Shown one piece after another: positions 7,941-16,492 of a DNA stretch of 64,000 nt. The notes beneath the pieces are model-generated. The model did no database searches. It was not told where the DNA came from and was given only the letters and a program-made list of their open reading frames with translations. A program made the position numbers and the translations under genes. This DNA comes from Abyssibacter sp036156195 (GTDB lineage: Bacteria > Pseudomonadota > Gammaproteobacteria > Nevskiales > OUC007), in NCBI GenBank assembly GCA_036156195.1, contig JAYZUZ010000008.1:124001-188000 (forward strand), given 5' to 3'. Numbering within the stretch: the first letter of the stretch is position 1; each line of letters opens with the position of its first letter.

Positions 7941-9499
7941 TCAGGCCGCCGCACCGGGCCGGTGCTGCCGGCCGTCGCTGCGACCCTCGGCTTCGGCAAC
8001 CAGGCGCTCAGCCAGCTCAAACTGGTCGGTCTCCAGGTAGGCTTCGGCCAGATACATCAGGCGTGCGATCTCCACCTTGTTCTCCGGCGCCGCACGGCCA
8101 CGCAGTTTCATGATGCGTCGCCGGATCGGGCGGGCGGCTTCCTTGTCTGCGCCCAGCAGCTTGCGATCGTCAATGCCGGCCTTGCGCGAGCGACGGCTGA
8201 TGACATCTGCGGCCAGCTCCGGTGGTTCCTCGTTTGCAGCGTCCAGATCCCGGGTGGTGGTCGCGACGCGTGTTGCCGCCTTGGACGGCCGCGGTGCCAG
8301 GGCATCATCGCGGACCCGCTTCGGTCGCATCAGCAGTGCCAGCGCGACGGCCGCGCAGATGCCGTTGATCAGTGCGTAAAACAACCAATCTGGCCAGCCG
8401 CGCTTCGCGTCGGCAGCGGGCGCAGCGGTGACTGTTGCGGCCACAGGTGGAGTCGCGGATGGGTCAGAAACTTCGGCGGCCGTCACCTGAGGGGGTGGAG
8501 CGGCCGAGCGCGCGGTGTCGACTGGTGATGCCTCTACCGTAGCTGCGGGCGTGGTCTCATCGCGCAGCAGTTCGCTCAAGTCGATGCGGAGTCTGGAGCG
8601 TGTCGGCGCCGTCGGCTGAATCGCGGCCATGAACACGGGATTGAGCTGCTCGCTCAGCTGAAAACGGCTCACGCCAGTGGAGGGCGCAATCGAGTCTGCG
8701 GGCACGTGCGGGCGCGCAGTGGCTGGCTGCGTTGCGACCTGCTGCGGTGCGGGCTGCGGCGCTGGCTGAAAACCAGTGGGCAGGCGCAGCATTTGACCTG
8801 CCCGCAACCGTGTCGGGTCGCCTCGCAGGTCGGGGTTGGCCTCGAGAAGTGCCCGGATGGCTTGTTGCAACGGCATCGCTGGGCTAGGTCGCGTGCGTTG
8901 AGCAATCATCGACACGGTGTCCCCGGCGGTGACGGGGCCGAAGGCGATCCCCGGAGACGCGATGGCAGCCAAGCGGCCCTGGTCGGTCGGTAACGCCGGG
9001 GCGGGTGCCGATGATGGCTGACCGGGCAGGCTTAGATGCAGCGTGGTTTCCCCCGCTCTCTCGACCAGTGGGTTCTGTCGGAACAGGCTCGCTTGTGGGC
9101 GGACATCGGCCAGTACCGAGACTTCCTTGGCAATGCGCTGTGCACCCGACCGGACCTCGATCTCGAATGACAGGATGGGCTCGAGGTGGGTCGGTTGCCC
9201 TCCACCGTCAGCCGCAATCGATCACCCGGGAGGGGGTCGACCCGCATGGTCAGCTCGGTGGGGTCCGGCCTGCGGTCTGCCGTGCTGACGGGGCGCACGT
9301 AAATGTCCTGGATGCGGGCGCCCGCACGGTCGATATCGACCGAGAACGAAAGCGGTTCGGCGAGATGCGAGACACTGTGCGGTTCACCGATGCTCAACGC
9401 GCCTGCCGGCAGGCTGGTACAGAGCAGGGCGGCTGAACTCCAGACGATGCCCCCCGAACATCGGGTGGTCCGGGACGGTTGGTGGCGGGGTTGCTGCAT
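7941..9499 (-). pseudogene. FimV-like protein gene interrupted by a single-base frameshift
   Basis: Two minus-strand frames join into one FimV-like protein. The upstream part (9499 to about 9190) has a signal peptide and the FimV N-terminal module (ALSIGEPHSVSHLAEPLSF ... RVDPLPGDRLRLTVEGNRP). The continuation HLEPILSFEIEVRSGAQ, then KEVSVLADV, is in the neighbouring frame from about 9190, runs through a LysM-like domain (PVTAGDTVSMIAQR ... LRAGQMLRLP), a Pro/Ala-rich linker, one membrane helix (WPDWLFYALINGICAAVALA) and a TPR-like C-terminal segment (RLMYLAEAYLETDQFELAER). The total span, 1559 bases, is one base short of 520 codons, as expected from a 1-base deletion, most simply in the GGG run at 9188-9190. 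FimV family proteins organise cell-pole and type IV pilus functions by binding peptidoglycan. A sequencing error is as likely as a true mutation. Confidence 0.78.
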
Positions 9500-9740
9500 G
9501 CTCTACACCTTGCGACTCAAGGCCGCCTCCGCAGTCAGGGCTGGCATGGGCGGTGAGCAGCCGTCATCGGAGCGGCGCATGCCGAAAGTCGATGACCTGG
9601 GCTGATTCCTTGCCCATACGTAACGTTGGCAGCATACCAGCGATGCGGGCAAGCCAAGGTGAAGCGTGGCGCGGCGCGTATACTTGCGCGCCTCCCGCTT
9701 GCCTGTTGCCGCGCATGTTGTTCAATTTACGGAACGCCAC

Positions 9741-10367
9741 GTGACCGCCTATTCCAAGGCCATCGCGCGCGGAGCGCTGCAAATGGACTGCCCGCTCGAC
9801 GACGGGCAGGTCCAGCAGTTGTCGCGCCTGGTCGAAGAACTGGTCCGCTGGAATCGCGCCTACAACCTGACGGCGGTTCGCGATCCGGCGCAGATGCTGG
9901 TGTCCCACATTTTCGACAGTCTGTCCGTGATGCCCCATCTGCAGGGCCCTCTGGCAGATATCGGCAGCGGCGCGGGTTTGCCGGGCCTTGTTGCCGCCAT
10001 CGTGCAGCCCGACTGGCCGGTGCTGTCGGTGGAATCGGTCGGCAAAAAGGCGCGGTTTCAGCGCCATGTGTGCCGCGAACTCGGACTCCAGCACGTCACT
10101 GTTGCCGAACAGCGCGTGGAACACTTTCAAAGCGAGACCCGTTTCGCTACCGTCACCTGTCGGGCATTTACCCGCCTGGATCGATTCGTCGACCTGACCC
10201 GCCACCTGCTCGCGCCCGGTGGTCGTTGGGTCGCCATGAAGGGACAGGTTCCCGACGAGGAACTGAAAGCCTTGGATACGCGCGTGACCGTTGAAACCAT
10301 CCTTCCCCTGACCGTGCCTGGCCTGGCGGCTGAGCGCTGCGTTGTCATTCTTTCCGAGGCTGGCTAA
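9741..10367 (+). CDS. rsmG: 16S rRNA (guanine-527-N7) methyltransferase RsmG (GidB)
   Basis: 208 residues from a GTG start at 9741; this gives the usual RsmG length (E. coli 207) and begins at the expected distance before LVEELVRWNRAYNLTAVRD, whereas the longer frame from 9666 adds 25 unrelated residues. The SAM site is ADIGSGAGLPGLVAA. RsmG methylates G527 of 16S rRNA using S-adenosylmethionine; loss gives low-level streptomycin resistance in many bacteria. The stop overlaps the parA start (TAATG), so rsmG-parA-parB form a coupled unit. In many gammaproteobacteria mnmG precedes rsmG; here the divergent FimV-like gene is the neighbour. Confidence 0.95.
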   Translation: MTAYSKAIARGALQMDCPLDDGQVQQLSRLVEELVRWNRAYNLTAVRDPAQMLVSHIFDSLSVMPHLQGPLADIGSGAGLPGLVAAIVQPDWPVLSVESVGKKARFQRHVCRELGLQHVTVAEQRVEHFQSETRFATVTCRAFTRLDRFVDLTRHLLAPGGRWVAMKGQVPDEELKALDTRVTVETILPLTVPGLAAERCVVILSEAG

Positions 10368-11143
10368 TGGCCCGAATACTTGCGATTGCAAATCAGAAAG
10401 GCGGCGTCGGCAAGACGACGACAGCCGTCAATCTATCGGCCTCTCTGGCGGCCACCAAAAAGCGCGTGCTGCTGGTCGATATCGATGCCCAGGGCAATGC
10501 CACCATGGGCGTTGGTGTGGACAAGGATGATCTGGAGCTGACCGGCTGCGATGTCCTGCTGGGCGAGGCGGACATCACCGGCGCCATCGTGGCTCCGCGC
10601 AGCCTCGGGTTCTCCGTGCTGCCCAGCAATACCGATATGACGGCGGCCGAAGTTGGCCTGCGTCAGCAGAAGGGGGGCGAGAAGGCGCTGACCAACGCCC
10701 TGGCTGCCGTGCAGGACGAGTTCGACTACATCGTCATCGACTGCCCGCCGGCACTGTCCATGCTGACGGTGAACGCGCTGGTCGCTGCCGACGGGGTCAT
10801 CATCCCGATGCAGTGCGAGTACTACGCGCTAGAGGGCTTGTCCGCCCTGCTCGATACCATTCGCAAGGTTCGGGCGGTCCTGAACCCCCGGCTGGAGATC
10901 GAGGGCGTGCTCCGCACGATGTTCGATCCACGCAACAATCTCGCGAACGAAGTCTCGGCTCAGTTGCTCGCGCACTTCCCGGATCAGGTCTACCGCACCA
11001 TTGTGCCGCGCAATGTGCGTCTGGCCGAGGCGCCGAGCCATGGTCTGCCGGCGTTCGACTATGACAGTCAGTCCAAGGGGGCGCAGGCCTACCTCGCGCT
11101 GGCTGGCGAAGTGCTGCGCGGCAGCAGCCGGAAGGCCGCCTAA
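10367..11143 (+). CDS. parA: Chromosome partitioning ATPase ParA (Soj)
   Basis: 258 residues, the usual size for chromosomal ParA/Soj. The deviant Walker A KGGVGKTTTAVNL with the signature lysine is at residues 10-22, Walker A' is LLVDIDAQGNATMGVG, and Walker B is YIVIDCPPALSML. It binds DNA nonspecifically as an ATP dimer and, with ParB bound at parS, helps segregate the origin region. Start and stop overlap rsmG and parB by one base each, so the three genes are translated together. No parS site was recognised by eye. Confidence 0.96.
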   Translation: MARILAIANQKGGVGKTTTAVNLSASLAATKKRVLLVDIDAQGNATMGVGVDKDDLELTGCDVLLGEADITGAIVAPRSLGFSVLPSNTDMTAAEVGLRQQKGGEKALTNALAAVQDEFDYIVIDCPPALSMLTVNALVAADGVIIPMQCEYYALEGLSALLDTIRKVRAVLNPRLEIEGVLRTMFDPRNNLANEVSAQLLAHFPDQVYRTIVPRNVRLAEAPSHGLPAFDYDSQSKGAQAYLALAGEVLRGSSRKAA

Positions 11144-12003
11144 TGGCCGCGAAGAAGCGCGGCCTCGGTCGCGGGCTGGATGCCCTGCTGGCCGGTGGAG
11201 TCGAAGTCTCTCGCGAACAGGCCGAAGCCGAGGGCAGTCTCGAAGACATCCCCGTTGAGCAGATCAGGCCAGGCCGTTTTCAGCCCCGGCGGGAGTTCGA
11301 CCCGGAGGCGCTAGAGGCGCTGGCCCAGTCAATACGTGCCCAGGGTGTGATCCAGCCCATCGTCGTGCGTCAGGCGGACGAGGGTTATGAACTCATTGCC
11401 GGTGAGCGGCGATGGCGCGCTGTGCAAATCGTGGGCTTGCCGACCATCCCGGCGGTGATCCGGCCGCTGGAGGATCAGGCCGCGCTTGCAGTCGCGCTCA
11501 TCGAGAACATCCAGCGTGAATCGCTGAATCCGATTGAAGAGGCGTTGGCCCTGCATCGACTCATCGAGGAATGTGGTCTGACGCACCAGGCCTGCGCGGA
11601 ATCCGTCGGCCGCTCACGGGCGGCCGTGAGTAATTTGCTGCGCCTGCTGGAACTGGAGGACGAGATTCGCTCGCTGGTGCAGTCCCGGGCCTTGGAGATG
11701 GGGCATGCCCGGGCGCTGCTGGGTGCTCCGGCGACTCAGCGACTGCGACTGGCGCATGAGGTGGTGGCCCGCAAGCTCAGCGTGCGCCAGACCGAAGCGT
11801 TGGTCCGTGACCTGGATGCGCCGGCCAAAACGCCGAATACACCGCCGCCCGTGTCGGATCACTTGGTGAGTCTGGGGCGTAAGCTGGGTGGACGCATCAA
11901 CGCCAAGGTTGAGCTGCAGCAAAAGGGCCGGGACAAGGGGCGGATTGTCATCAACTACGGCTCCATGGATGAGCTGGAAGATATTCTCCGCGAATTGACC
12001 TGA
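11143..12003 (+). CDS. parB: Chromosome partitioning protein ParB (Spo0J), CTPase
   Basis: 286 residues. The N-terminal ParB/sulfiredoxin-like domain has the CTP-binding motifs GERRWRA (about 87-93) and ENIQRESLNPIEEA (about 122-135); the helix-turn-helix for parS binding is in QACAESVGRSRAAVSNLLRL (about 148-167); the last 50 residues form the dimerisation domain. ParB loads on parS and spreads as a CTP-dependent sliding clamp. It opens with the basic KKRGLGRGLDALL segment, the usual ParB N-terminus that stimulates ParA ATPase. It is the last gene of rsmG-parA-parB and is followed by a GC hairpin. Confidence 0.96.
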   Translation: MAAKKRGLGRGLDALLAGGVEVSREQAEAEGSLEDIPVEQIRPGRFQPRREFDPEALEALAQSIRAQGVIQPIVVRQADEGYELIAGERRWRAVQIVGLPTIPAVIRPLEDQAALAVALIENIQRESLNPIEEALALHRLIEECGLTHQACAESVGRSRAAVSNLLRLLELEDEIRSLVQSRALEMGHARALLGAPATQRLRLAHEVVARKLSVRQTEALVRDLDAPAKTPNTPPPVSDHLVSLGRKLGGRINAKVELQQKGRDKGRIVINYGSMDELEDILRELT

Positions 12004-12028
12004 TTCGCCTGGCCGGTCAGCCCCGCAG

Positions 12029-12049
12029 GCACCGCGCCGGGCGCGGTGC
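12029..12049 (+). terminator. Hairpin after parB
   Basis: An 8-bp GC stem (12029-12036 with 12042-12049, GCACCGCG/CGCGGTGC, 5-base loop) lies 26 bases after the parB stop and before the atp promoter. No T-run follows, so its strength as a terminator is uncertain. Confidence 0.45.
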
Positions 12050-12112
12050 GGGCGTGCGGAGCACACAAATCCCGCAGTGACAGGCACAATCTTGGTGCGG
12101 CGCAGCATTTCA

Positions 12113-12141
12113 TTGACCTGTCATGGGGCCATGGCTATACT
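12113..12141 (+). promoter_or_regulatory. Sigma70-type promoter of the atp operon
   Basis: TTGACC at 12113-12118 and TATACT at 12136-12141 are separated by exactly 17 bases. This is the best sigma70 match noted in the window and lies 31 bases before the proposed atpI start. It places the transcript start near 12148, which rules out the longer atpI reading frame beginning at 12046. Confidence 0.75.
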
Positions 12142-12171
12142 TCGCGCCCCCTCAGGCGGGCGACACCGGTT

Positions 12172-12597
12172 TTGAGTGACGCAAACCCAGGACGCAACGG
12201 TGCGTCATCGGGCTTCGCCACGGCACGAAAGATCTGTGCCTGGCAGCTTGCAATCGGCATCGCGGGTTCTTTGCTTTGGGGGCTGCATGGCGGAATGCAT
12301 GCAGCGGTGGCTGGGTTATCCGGCGGCCTGATCGCAGTGATCAGCACGTTTTATTTCGCATTGCGCGCGTTCGGCCACGGCCAGGACGCGACGCCTGAGC
12401 GGCTCCTCGGCAGCCTGTTGCGCGCCGAGGTGATGAAGTGGGGCGTAACCCTGGCCTTGTTCATGGTTGCAATCGTCCTCTTCCGGGATATGTTCCCGCC
12501 GGTCATCAGCGTTTATGCGGCGTGCCTGCTGGTCTACTGGTTCGCGCTGGGCTGGACGACCACAACATCTGAAACCGACACAGAGAAAGGCAACTGA
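12172..12597 (+). CDS. atpI: ATP synthase protein I (AtpI)
   Basis: 141 residues from a TTG start at 12172; chosen because the operon promoter sits at 12113-12141 and AGGCGGG (12154-12160) precedes it by 11 bases. Four membrane helices are visible (ICAWQLAIGIAGSLLWG, AAVAGLSGGLIAVISTFYFA, WGVTLALFMVAIVLF, VISVYAACLLVYWFALG), the standard AtpI pattern. AtpI is not part of the finished enzyme; it assists assembly of the c-ring and possibly Mg2+ supply. The stop overlaps the atpB start (TGATG). Confidence 0.85.
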   Translation: MSDANPGRNGASSGFATARKICAWQLAIGIAGSLLWGLHGGMHAAVAGLSGGLIAVISTFYFALRAFGHGQDATPERLLGSLLRAEVMKWGVTLALFMVAIVLFRDMFPPVISVYAACLLVYWFALGWTTTTSETDTEKGN

Positions 12598-13391
12598 TGG
12601 CAAGCGGCGCAGAACAACATGGCGGTGGTGACAGCGCCAGCTATTACGTATCGCACCATCTGACCCACCTGCAGGTGGGTGAGGGTTTCTGGACCTGGAA
12701 CATCGACACGCTGCTGGTCAGCACGGTGTTGGGTGTGATCATGTGCGGTGTGATGTACATGGGTGCCCGCAAGGCCACCGCCGGCACGCCCGGCTTTCTC
12801 CAGAATCTGGTTGAATCGCTGGTCGATTTCATCGACGGTCTAGTGAAGGAGTCCTTCCCGGGCACCTCCAAGTTCGTCCCGCCGTTCGCACTGACGATCT
12901 TTGTCTGGACGTTCCTCTGGAACTGCATGGACCTGATCCCGGTCGACTGGCTGCCAGCAGCGGCATCCATGGCGGGCCTGGAGTACATGCGTGTCGTGCC
13001 CTCGGCCGACATGAACGCGACCTTCGCGATCTCGATCTCGGTCTTCTTCCTGATCATCATTTACAGCATTGCCGGCAAGGGTTTTGGCGGTTATGCGAAA
13101 GAGTGGCTGTCCCACCCGTTCGGCTGGTACCTGCTGCCCTTCAACATCATCATCAATTTCGTTGAGCTCATGGCCAAGCCGGTGTCGCTGTCACTGCGAC
13201 TGTTCGGCAACCTCTACGCCGGTGAGCTGATCTTTATCCTGATCGCGCTGCTCCCCTGGGGCGTGCAGTTCATCCCGGGATTCGCCTGGGCGGTGTTCCA
13301 CATTCTTGTGGTGACCCTGCAGGCGTTCATCATCACCGTGCTCAGCGTTGTGTACCTGAGCATGGCGTATGAGTCGCACGACGATCACTAA
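12597..13391 (+). CDS. atpB: ATP synthase F0 subunit a
   Basis: 264 residues, five to six membrane helices. The region PVSLSLRLFGNLYAGELI carries the essential Arg of the proton path (E. coli R210), and the last helices (AWAVFHILVVTLQAFIITVL) carry the conserved Gln. Subunit a forms the two proton half-channels against the c-ring in the inner membrane. The start is coupled to atpI. Confidence 0.97.
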   Translation: MASGAEQHGGGDSASYYVSHHLTHLQVGEGFWTWNIDTLLVSTVLGVIMCGVMYMGARKATAGTPGFLQNLVESLVDFIDGLVKESFPGTSKFVPPFALTIFVWTFLWNCMDLIPVDWLPAAASMAGLEYMRVVPSADMNATFAISISVFFLIIIYSIAGKGFGGYAKEWLSHPFGWYLLPFNIIINFVELMAKPVSLSLRLFGNLYAGELIFILIALLPWGVQFIPGFAWAVFHILVVTLQAFIITVLSVVYLSMAYESHDDH

Positions 13392-13450
13392 GTCTGATCT
13401 TTTAAGAGCTACCTTTTCCAACACCTGACGGAAACGACTGGAGAACGACG

Positions 13451-13705
13451 ATGGAAATCATCATTGGGAACACCGCGCTGGCCATTGGCCTGATCTTCGG
13501 CCTGGCTGCTCTGGGCACCGGCATCGGCTTCGGCCTGCTGGGCGGCAAGTTCCTGGAAGGCGCTGCTCGCCAGCCGGAAATGGCCGGTATGCTGCAGACC
13601 CGCATGTTCATCATCGCCGGCCTGCTGGACGCCGTGGCCATTATTGGTGTCGCCATGGCGCTGCTGCTGATGTTCGGCAACCCGCTTCTGGGTCAGCTGG
13701 GCTAA
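13451..13705 (+). CDS. atpE: ATP synthase F0 subunit c
   Basis: 84 residues forming a two-helix hairpin. The polar loop is AARQPEM and the proton-binding Asp60 lies in the second helix (IIAGLLDAVAIIGVAMAL), as in H+-coupled enzymes. The glycine-rich first helix GTGIGFGLLGGKFLEG is typical. The subunit oligomerises into the rotating c-ring. A ribosome site GGAGAACG precedes ATG 13451. Confidence 0.97.
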   Translation: MEIIIGNTALAIGLIFGLAALGTGIGFGLLGGKFLEGAARQPEMAGMLQTRMFIIAGLLDAVAIIGVAMALLLMFGNPLLGQLG

Positions 13706-13750
13706 CCACCACCTACGACGTTGCGTTCCATCCAACCGTAGGAGATAGCA

Positions 13751-14221
13751 GTGGGTATTAACGCCACCATCATCGGGCAGACGATCACGTTCGCGTTGTT
13801 CGTGCTGTTCACGATGAAGTTCGTCTGGCCGCCGATTAAGCAGGCCATGAACGAGCGTGCCAAGAAGATCGAGGACGGTCTGGCAGCGGCAGAGCGAGGC
13901 GAAGCTTCGCTGGCCGAAGCCAGCCGCGCCTCTGACGATGCGCTCAAGGACGCCCGTGCTCAGGCACAGGACATCCTCAATGGCGCCAATCGTCAGGCCA
14001 ACGACATTGTCGAAAAGGCTAAGTCCGAGGCACGCACCGAAGCCGAGCGCATCATCAAGGCCGCGAACGAGGAAATCGAAGCCTCGATGCAGCGCGCCAA
14101 GGCTGAGCTGCGTAAGGAAGTGTCCGCCATCGCATTGTCCGGTGCACAGAAAGTGCTGGGCCGCGAGGTTGACGCCTCCGCGCATGATGATCTGCTCAAG
14201 CAGCTCGCGACCGAGATCTGA
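13751..14221 (+). CDS. atpF: ATP synthase F0 subunit b
   Basis: 156 residues with a GTG start (13751) preceded by AGGAGATA (13740-13747). One N-terminal membrane helix (TIIGQTITFALFVLFTMKFVW) is followed by a long charged coiled coil with the usual MNERAKKIEDGLAAAERGEA segment. Two copies form the peripheral stalk that connects subunit a to the F1 head through delta. Confidence 0.97.
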   Translation: MGINATIIGQTITFALFVLFTMKFVWPPIKQAMNERAKKIEDGLAAAERGEASLAEASRASDDALKDARAQAQDILNGANRQANDIVEKAKSEARTEAERIIKAANEEIEASMQRAKAELRKEVSAIALSGAQKVLGREVDASAHDDLLKQLATEI

Positions 14222-14223
14222 TC

Positions 14224-14760
14224 ATGGCCGAGCTGTCCACACTGGCACGACCGTATGCGCGCGCGTTCTTCGAGCTGCAGCACGACGCCGGAACGCTGGC
14301 CGCGGGGCAATCCGCGGTCGACGCCATGGCGGCTGTGGTTGCCGAAGAGCAGGTGGCTCGTCTGATCGGCCATCCGGCTGTCAGCAAGGAAGAACTCGTG
14401 GCCCTGGTTCAGGGTGCCAGCGGGGACGCCTTGTCGGGCGACGGGCTCAAACTGCTGAAGGTGTTAGCTGACAACAAGCGCGTGGCGCTGTTGCCGGCTA
14501 TTGCCGAGCAGTACGGCCTGCTCAAGGACGAAGCCGAGCGCCGAATCGCTGTCGACATGACGGCTGCCAAGCCGGTCAGTGATGACGCCCAGGCCGCTTT
14601 GGTGGCTGCCCTGTCCAAGCGACTGGGTCGGGATGTCGAGCTGAGCGTGACCATTGATGAAGCCCTGATCGGCGGTGCGGTGCTCCGCGCTGGCGATCTG
14701 GTGATTGATGGTTCGGTCGCCGGCCGTGTGGACCGCATCACTCAGGCGCTGACCGCGTAG
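14224..14760 (+). CDS. atpH: ATP synthase F1 subunit delta
   Basis: 178 residues, the usual delta length. It starts MAELSTLARPYARAFFE, the family signature, and ends with the beta region DVELSVTIDEALIGGAVLRAGDLVIDGSV. Delta caps the F1 head and ties it to the b-dimer stalk. It starts 2 bases after the atpF stop. Confidence 0.96.
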   Translation: MAELSTLARPYARAFFELQHDAGTLAAGQSAVDAMAAVVAEEQVARLIGHPAVSKEELVALVQGASGDALSGDGLKLLKVLADNKRVALLPAIAEQYGLLKDEAERRIAVDMTAAKPVSDDAQAALVAALSKRLGRDVELSVTIDEALIGGAVLRAGDLVIDGSVAGRVDRITQALTA

Positions 14761-14813
14761 ACGAGGACAACCAGGAAGCGGCGCATACGCGCTGCGACAC
14801 CAGGAAACACAAC

Positions 14814-16355
14814 ATGCAATTGAATCCGTCTGAAATCAGCGATCTCATCAAGGATCGCATCAAGAATTTCGAGGCCGTGACCGAAGCGCGGAACCAGGGC
14901 ACAGTCGTGTCGCTGGCCGACGGCATCGTGCGCATCCACGGTCTCGAAGACGCGGTGCTGGGCGAAATGCTCGAGTTCCCGGGTGATGTCTTCGGTCTGG
15001 CTCTGAACCTGGAGCGTGACTCTGTCGGCGCCGTGGTCCTGGGTGACTACAGCACGCTGACTGAAGGCGACTGGGTCAAGACCACGGGTCGCATCCTCGA
15101 AGTGCCGGTTGGCCCCGCCATGCTGGGCCGTGTGGTCGACGCACTGGGTCGTCCCATCGACGGCAAGGGCGACATCAACGCCGAAGGCACCTCGCCGATC
15201 GAAAAGGTCGCGCCGGGCGTGATCGCGCGTCAGTCGGTAGACCAGCCGGTGCAGACCGGTCTGAAGTCCATTGACGCCATGGTCCCGGTCGGTCGTGGCC
15301 AGCGTGAGCTGATCATTGGTGACCGCCAGACCGGCAAGACCGCGGTGGCCATCGACACGATCATCAACCAGAAGGGCACCGGCGTTAAGTGCATCTACGT
15401 CGCGATCGGGCAGAAGAACAGCTCCATCGCCAACGTGGTTGCCAAGCTGGAAGAGCACGGCGCAATGGATCACACCATTGTCGTGGCCGCTGCCGCCGCC
15501 GAATCGCCGGCCCTGCAGTTCATCGCACCGTATGCCGGTTGCGCCATGGGCGAGTACTTCCGCGATCGCGGCGAAGACGCGCTCATCGTCTACGATGATC
15601 TGTCCAAGCAGGCTGTGGCCTATCGCCAGATCTCGTTGCTGCTGAAGCGCCCGCCGGGCCGTGAAGCCTACCCGGGTGACATCTTCTATCTGCATTCACG
15701 TCTGCTGGAACGTGCAGCCCGCGTGAACGCCGACTACGTCGAGAAGTTCACCAACGGTGAAGTCAAGGGTCAAACCGGTTCGCTGACGGCGCTGCCGATC
15801 ATCGAAACCCAGGCTGGCGACGTGTCCGCCTTCGTGCCGACCAACGTGATTTCCATCACCGACGGTCAGATCTACCTGGAAACCGACCTGTTCAACAGTG
15901 GCATCCGCCCGGCTATCAACGCCGGTCTGTCGGTGTCGCGTGTGGGCGGTTCGGCTCAGACGAAGATCATCAAGAAGCTGGGCGGCGGTGTGCGTCTGGC
16001 GCTGGCGCAGTACCGTGAACTCGCGGCTTTCGCCCAGTTCGCGTCCGACCTGGACGAAGCCACCCGCAAGCAGCTGGAGCGTGGTCAGCGCGTCACCGAG
16101 CTGATGAAGCAGCGTCAGTACTCGCCGCTGTCCGTGGCCGAGATGGCGTTCTCGCTGCTCGCCGCCGACGCCGGCTACCTCGACGATGTCCCGCAGGACA
16201 AGGTCGTGGAGTTCGATGAGGCACTGCATCAGTTCCTGAACGGTGAGTTCAAGGACCTGCTGGATCGCATCAATGAATCCGGCAAGTACGACGATGCGAT
16301 CAAGGCGGACATGACCGCTGCCCTGGACGCGTTCAAGAAGCAGTCCGCCTTTTAA
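14814..16355 (+). CDS. atpA: ATP synthase F1 subunit alpha
   Basis: 513 residues, same length as E. coli AtpA. The P-loop GDRQTGKTAVAIDTI is at about residues 169-183 and the family signature PAINAGLSVSRVGGSAQ near 365-381. Alpha subunits carry the noncatalytic nucleotide sites and alternate with beta in the F1 hexamer. Confidence 0.98.
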   Translation: MQLNPSEISDLIKDRIKNFEAVTEARNQGTVVSLADGIVRIHGLEDAVLGEMLEFPGDVFGLALNLERDSVGAVVLGDYSTLTEGDWVKTTGRILEVPVGPAMLGRVVDALGRPIDGKGDINAEGTSPIEKVAPGVIARQSVDQPVQTGLKSIDAMVPVGRGQRELIIGDRQTGKTAVAIDTIINQKGTGVKCIYVAIGQKNSSIANVVAKLEEHGAMDHTIVVAAAAAESPALQFIAPYAGCAMGEYFRDRGEDALIVYDDLSKQAVAYRQISLLLKRPPGREAYPGDIFYLHSRLLERAARVNADYVEKFTNGEVKGQTGSLTALPIIETQAGDVSAFVPTNVISITDGQIYLETDLFNSGIRPAINAGLSVSRVGGSAQTKIIKKLGGGVRLALAQYRELAAFAQFASDLDEATRKQLERGQRVTELMKQRQYSPLSVAEMAFSLLAADAGYLDDVPQDKVVEFDEALHQFLNGEFKDLLDRINESGKYDDAIKADMTAALDAFKKQSAF

Positions 16356-16380
16356 GCAGACTGTTATCGCGCGTCAGGCG

Positions 16381-16423
16381 TGAACGGCCAGGCCGGACCA
16401 AGCGGTTTTGCCCGGCCGGTTCA
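16381..16423 (+). other. Hairpin in the atpA-atpG spacer
   Basis: The 137-base gap between atpA and atpG holds an inverted repeat: TGAAC (16381-16385) with GTTCA (16419-16423), enclosing GGCCGG (16391-16396) with CCGGCC (16412-16417). It may slow transcription or shield the upstream mRNA and thereby help set subunit stoichiometry; function is inferred. Confidence 0.4.
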
Positions 16424-16492
16424 CGAAGCAGTCACGAGGTTTAAAGCATGGAGCGTCCGTCGTAGTTTTCGGGCGCCTCAGTAGGAGTCAAG

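Noticed and set aside
10367..12003. parS sites near parAB
   Set aside because: No TGTTTCACGTGAAACA-like palindrome was seen by eye in or near these genes; a mismatch-tolerant search was not possible.
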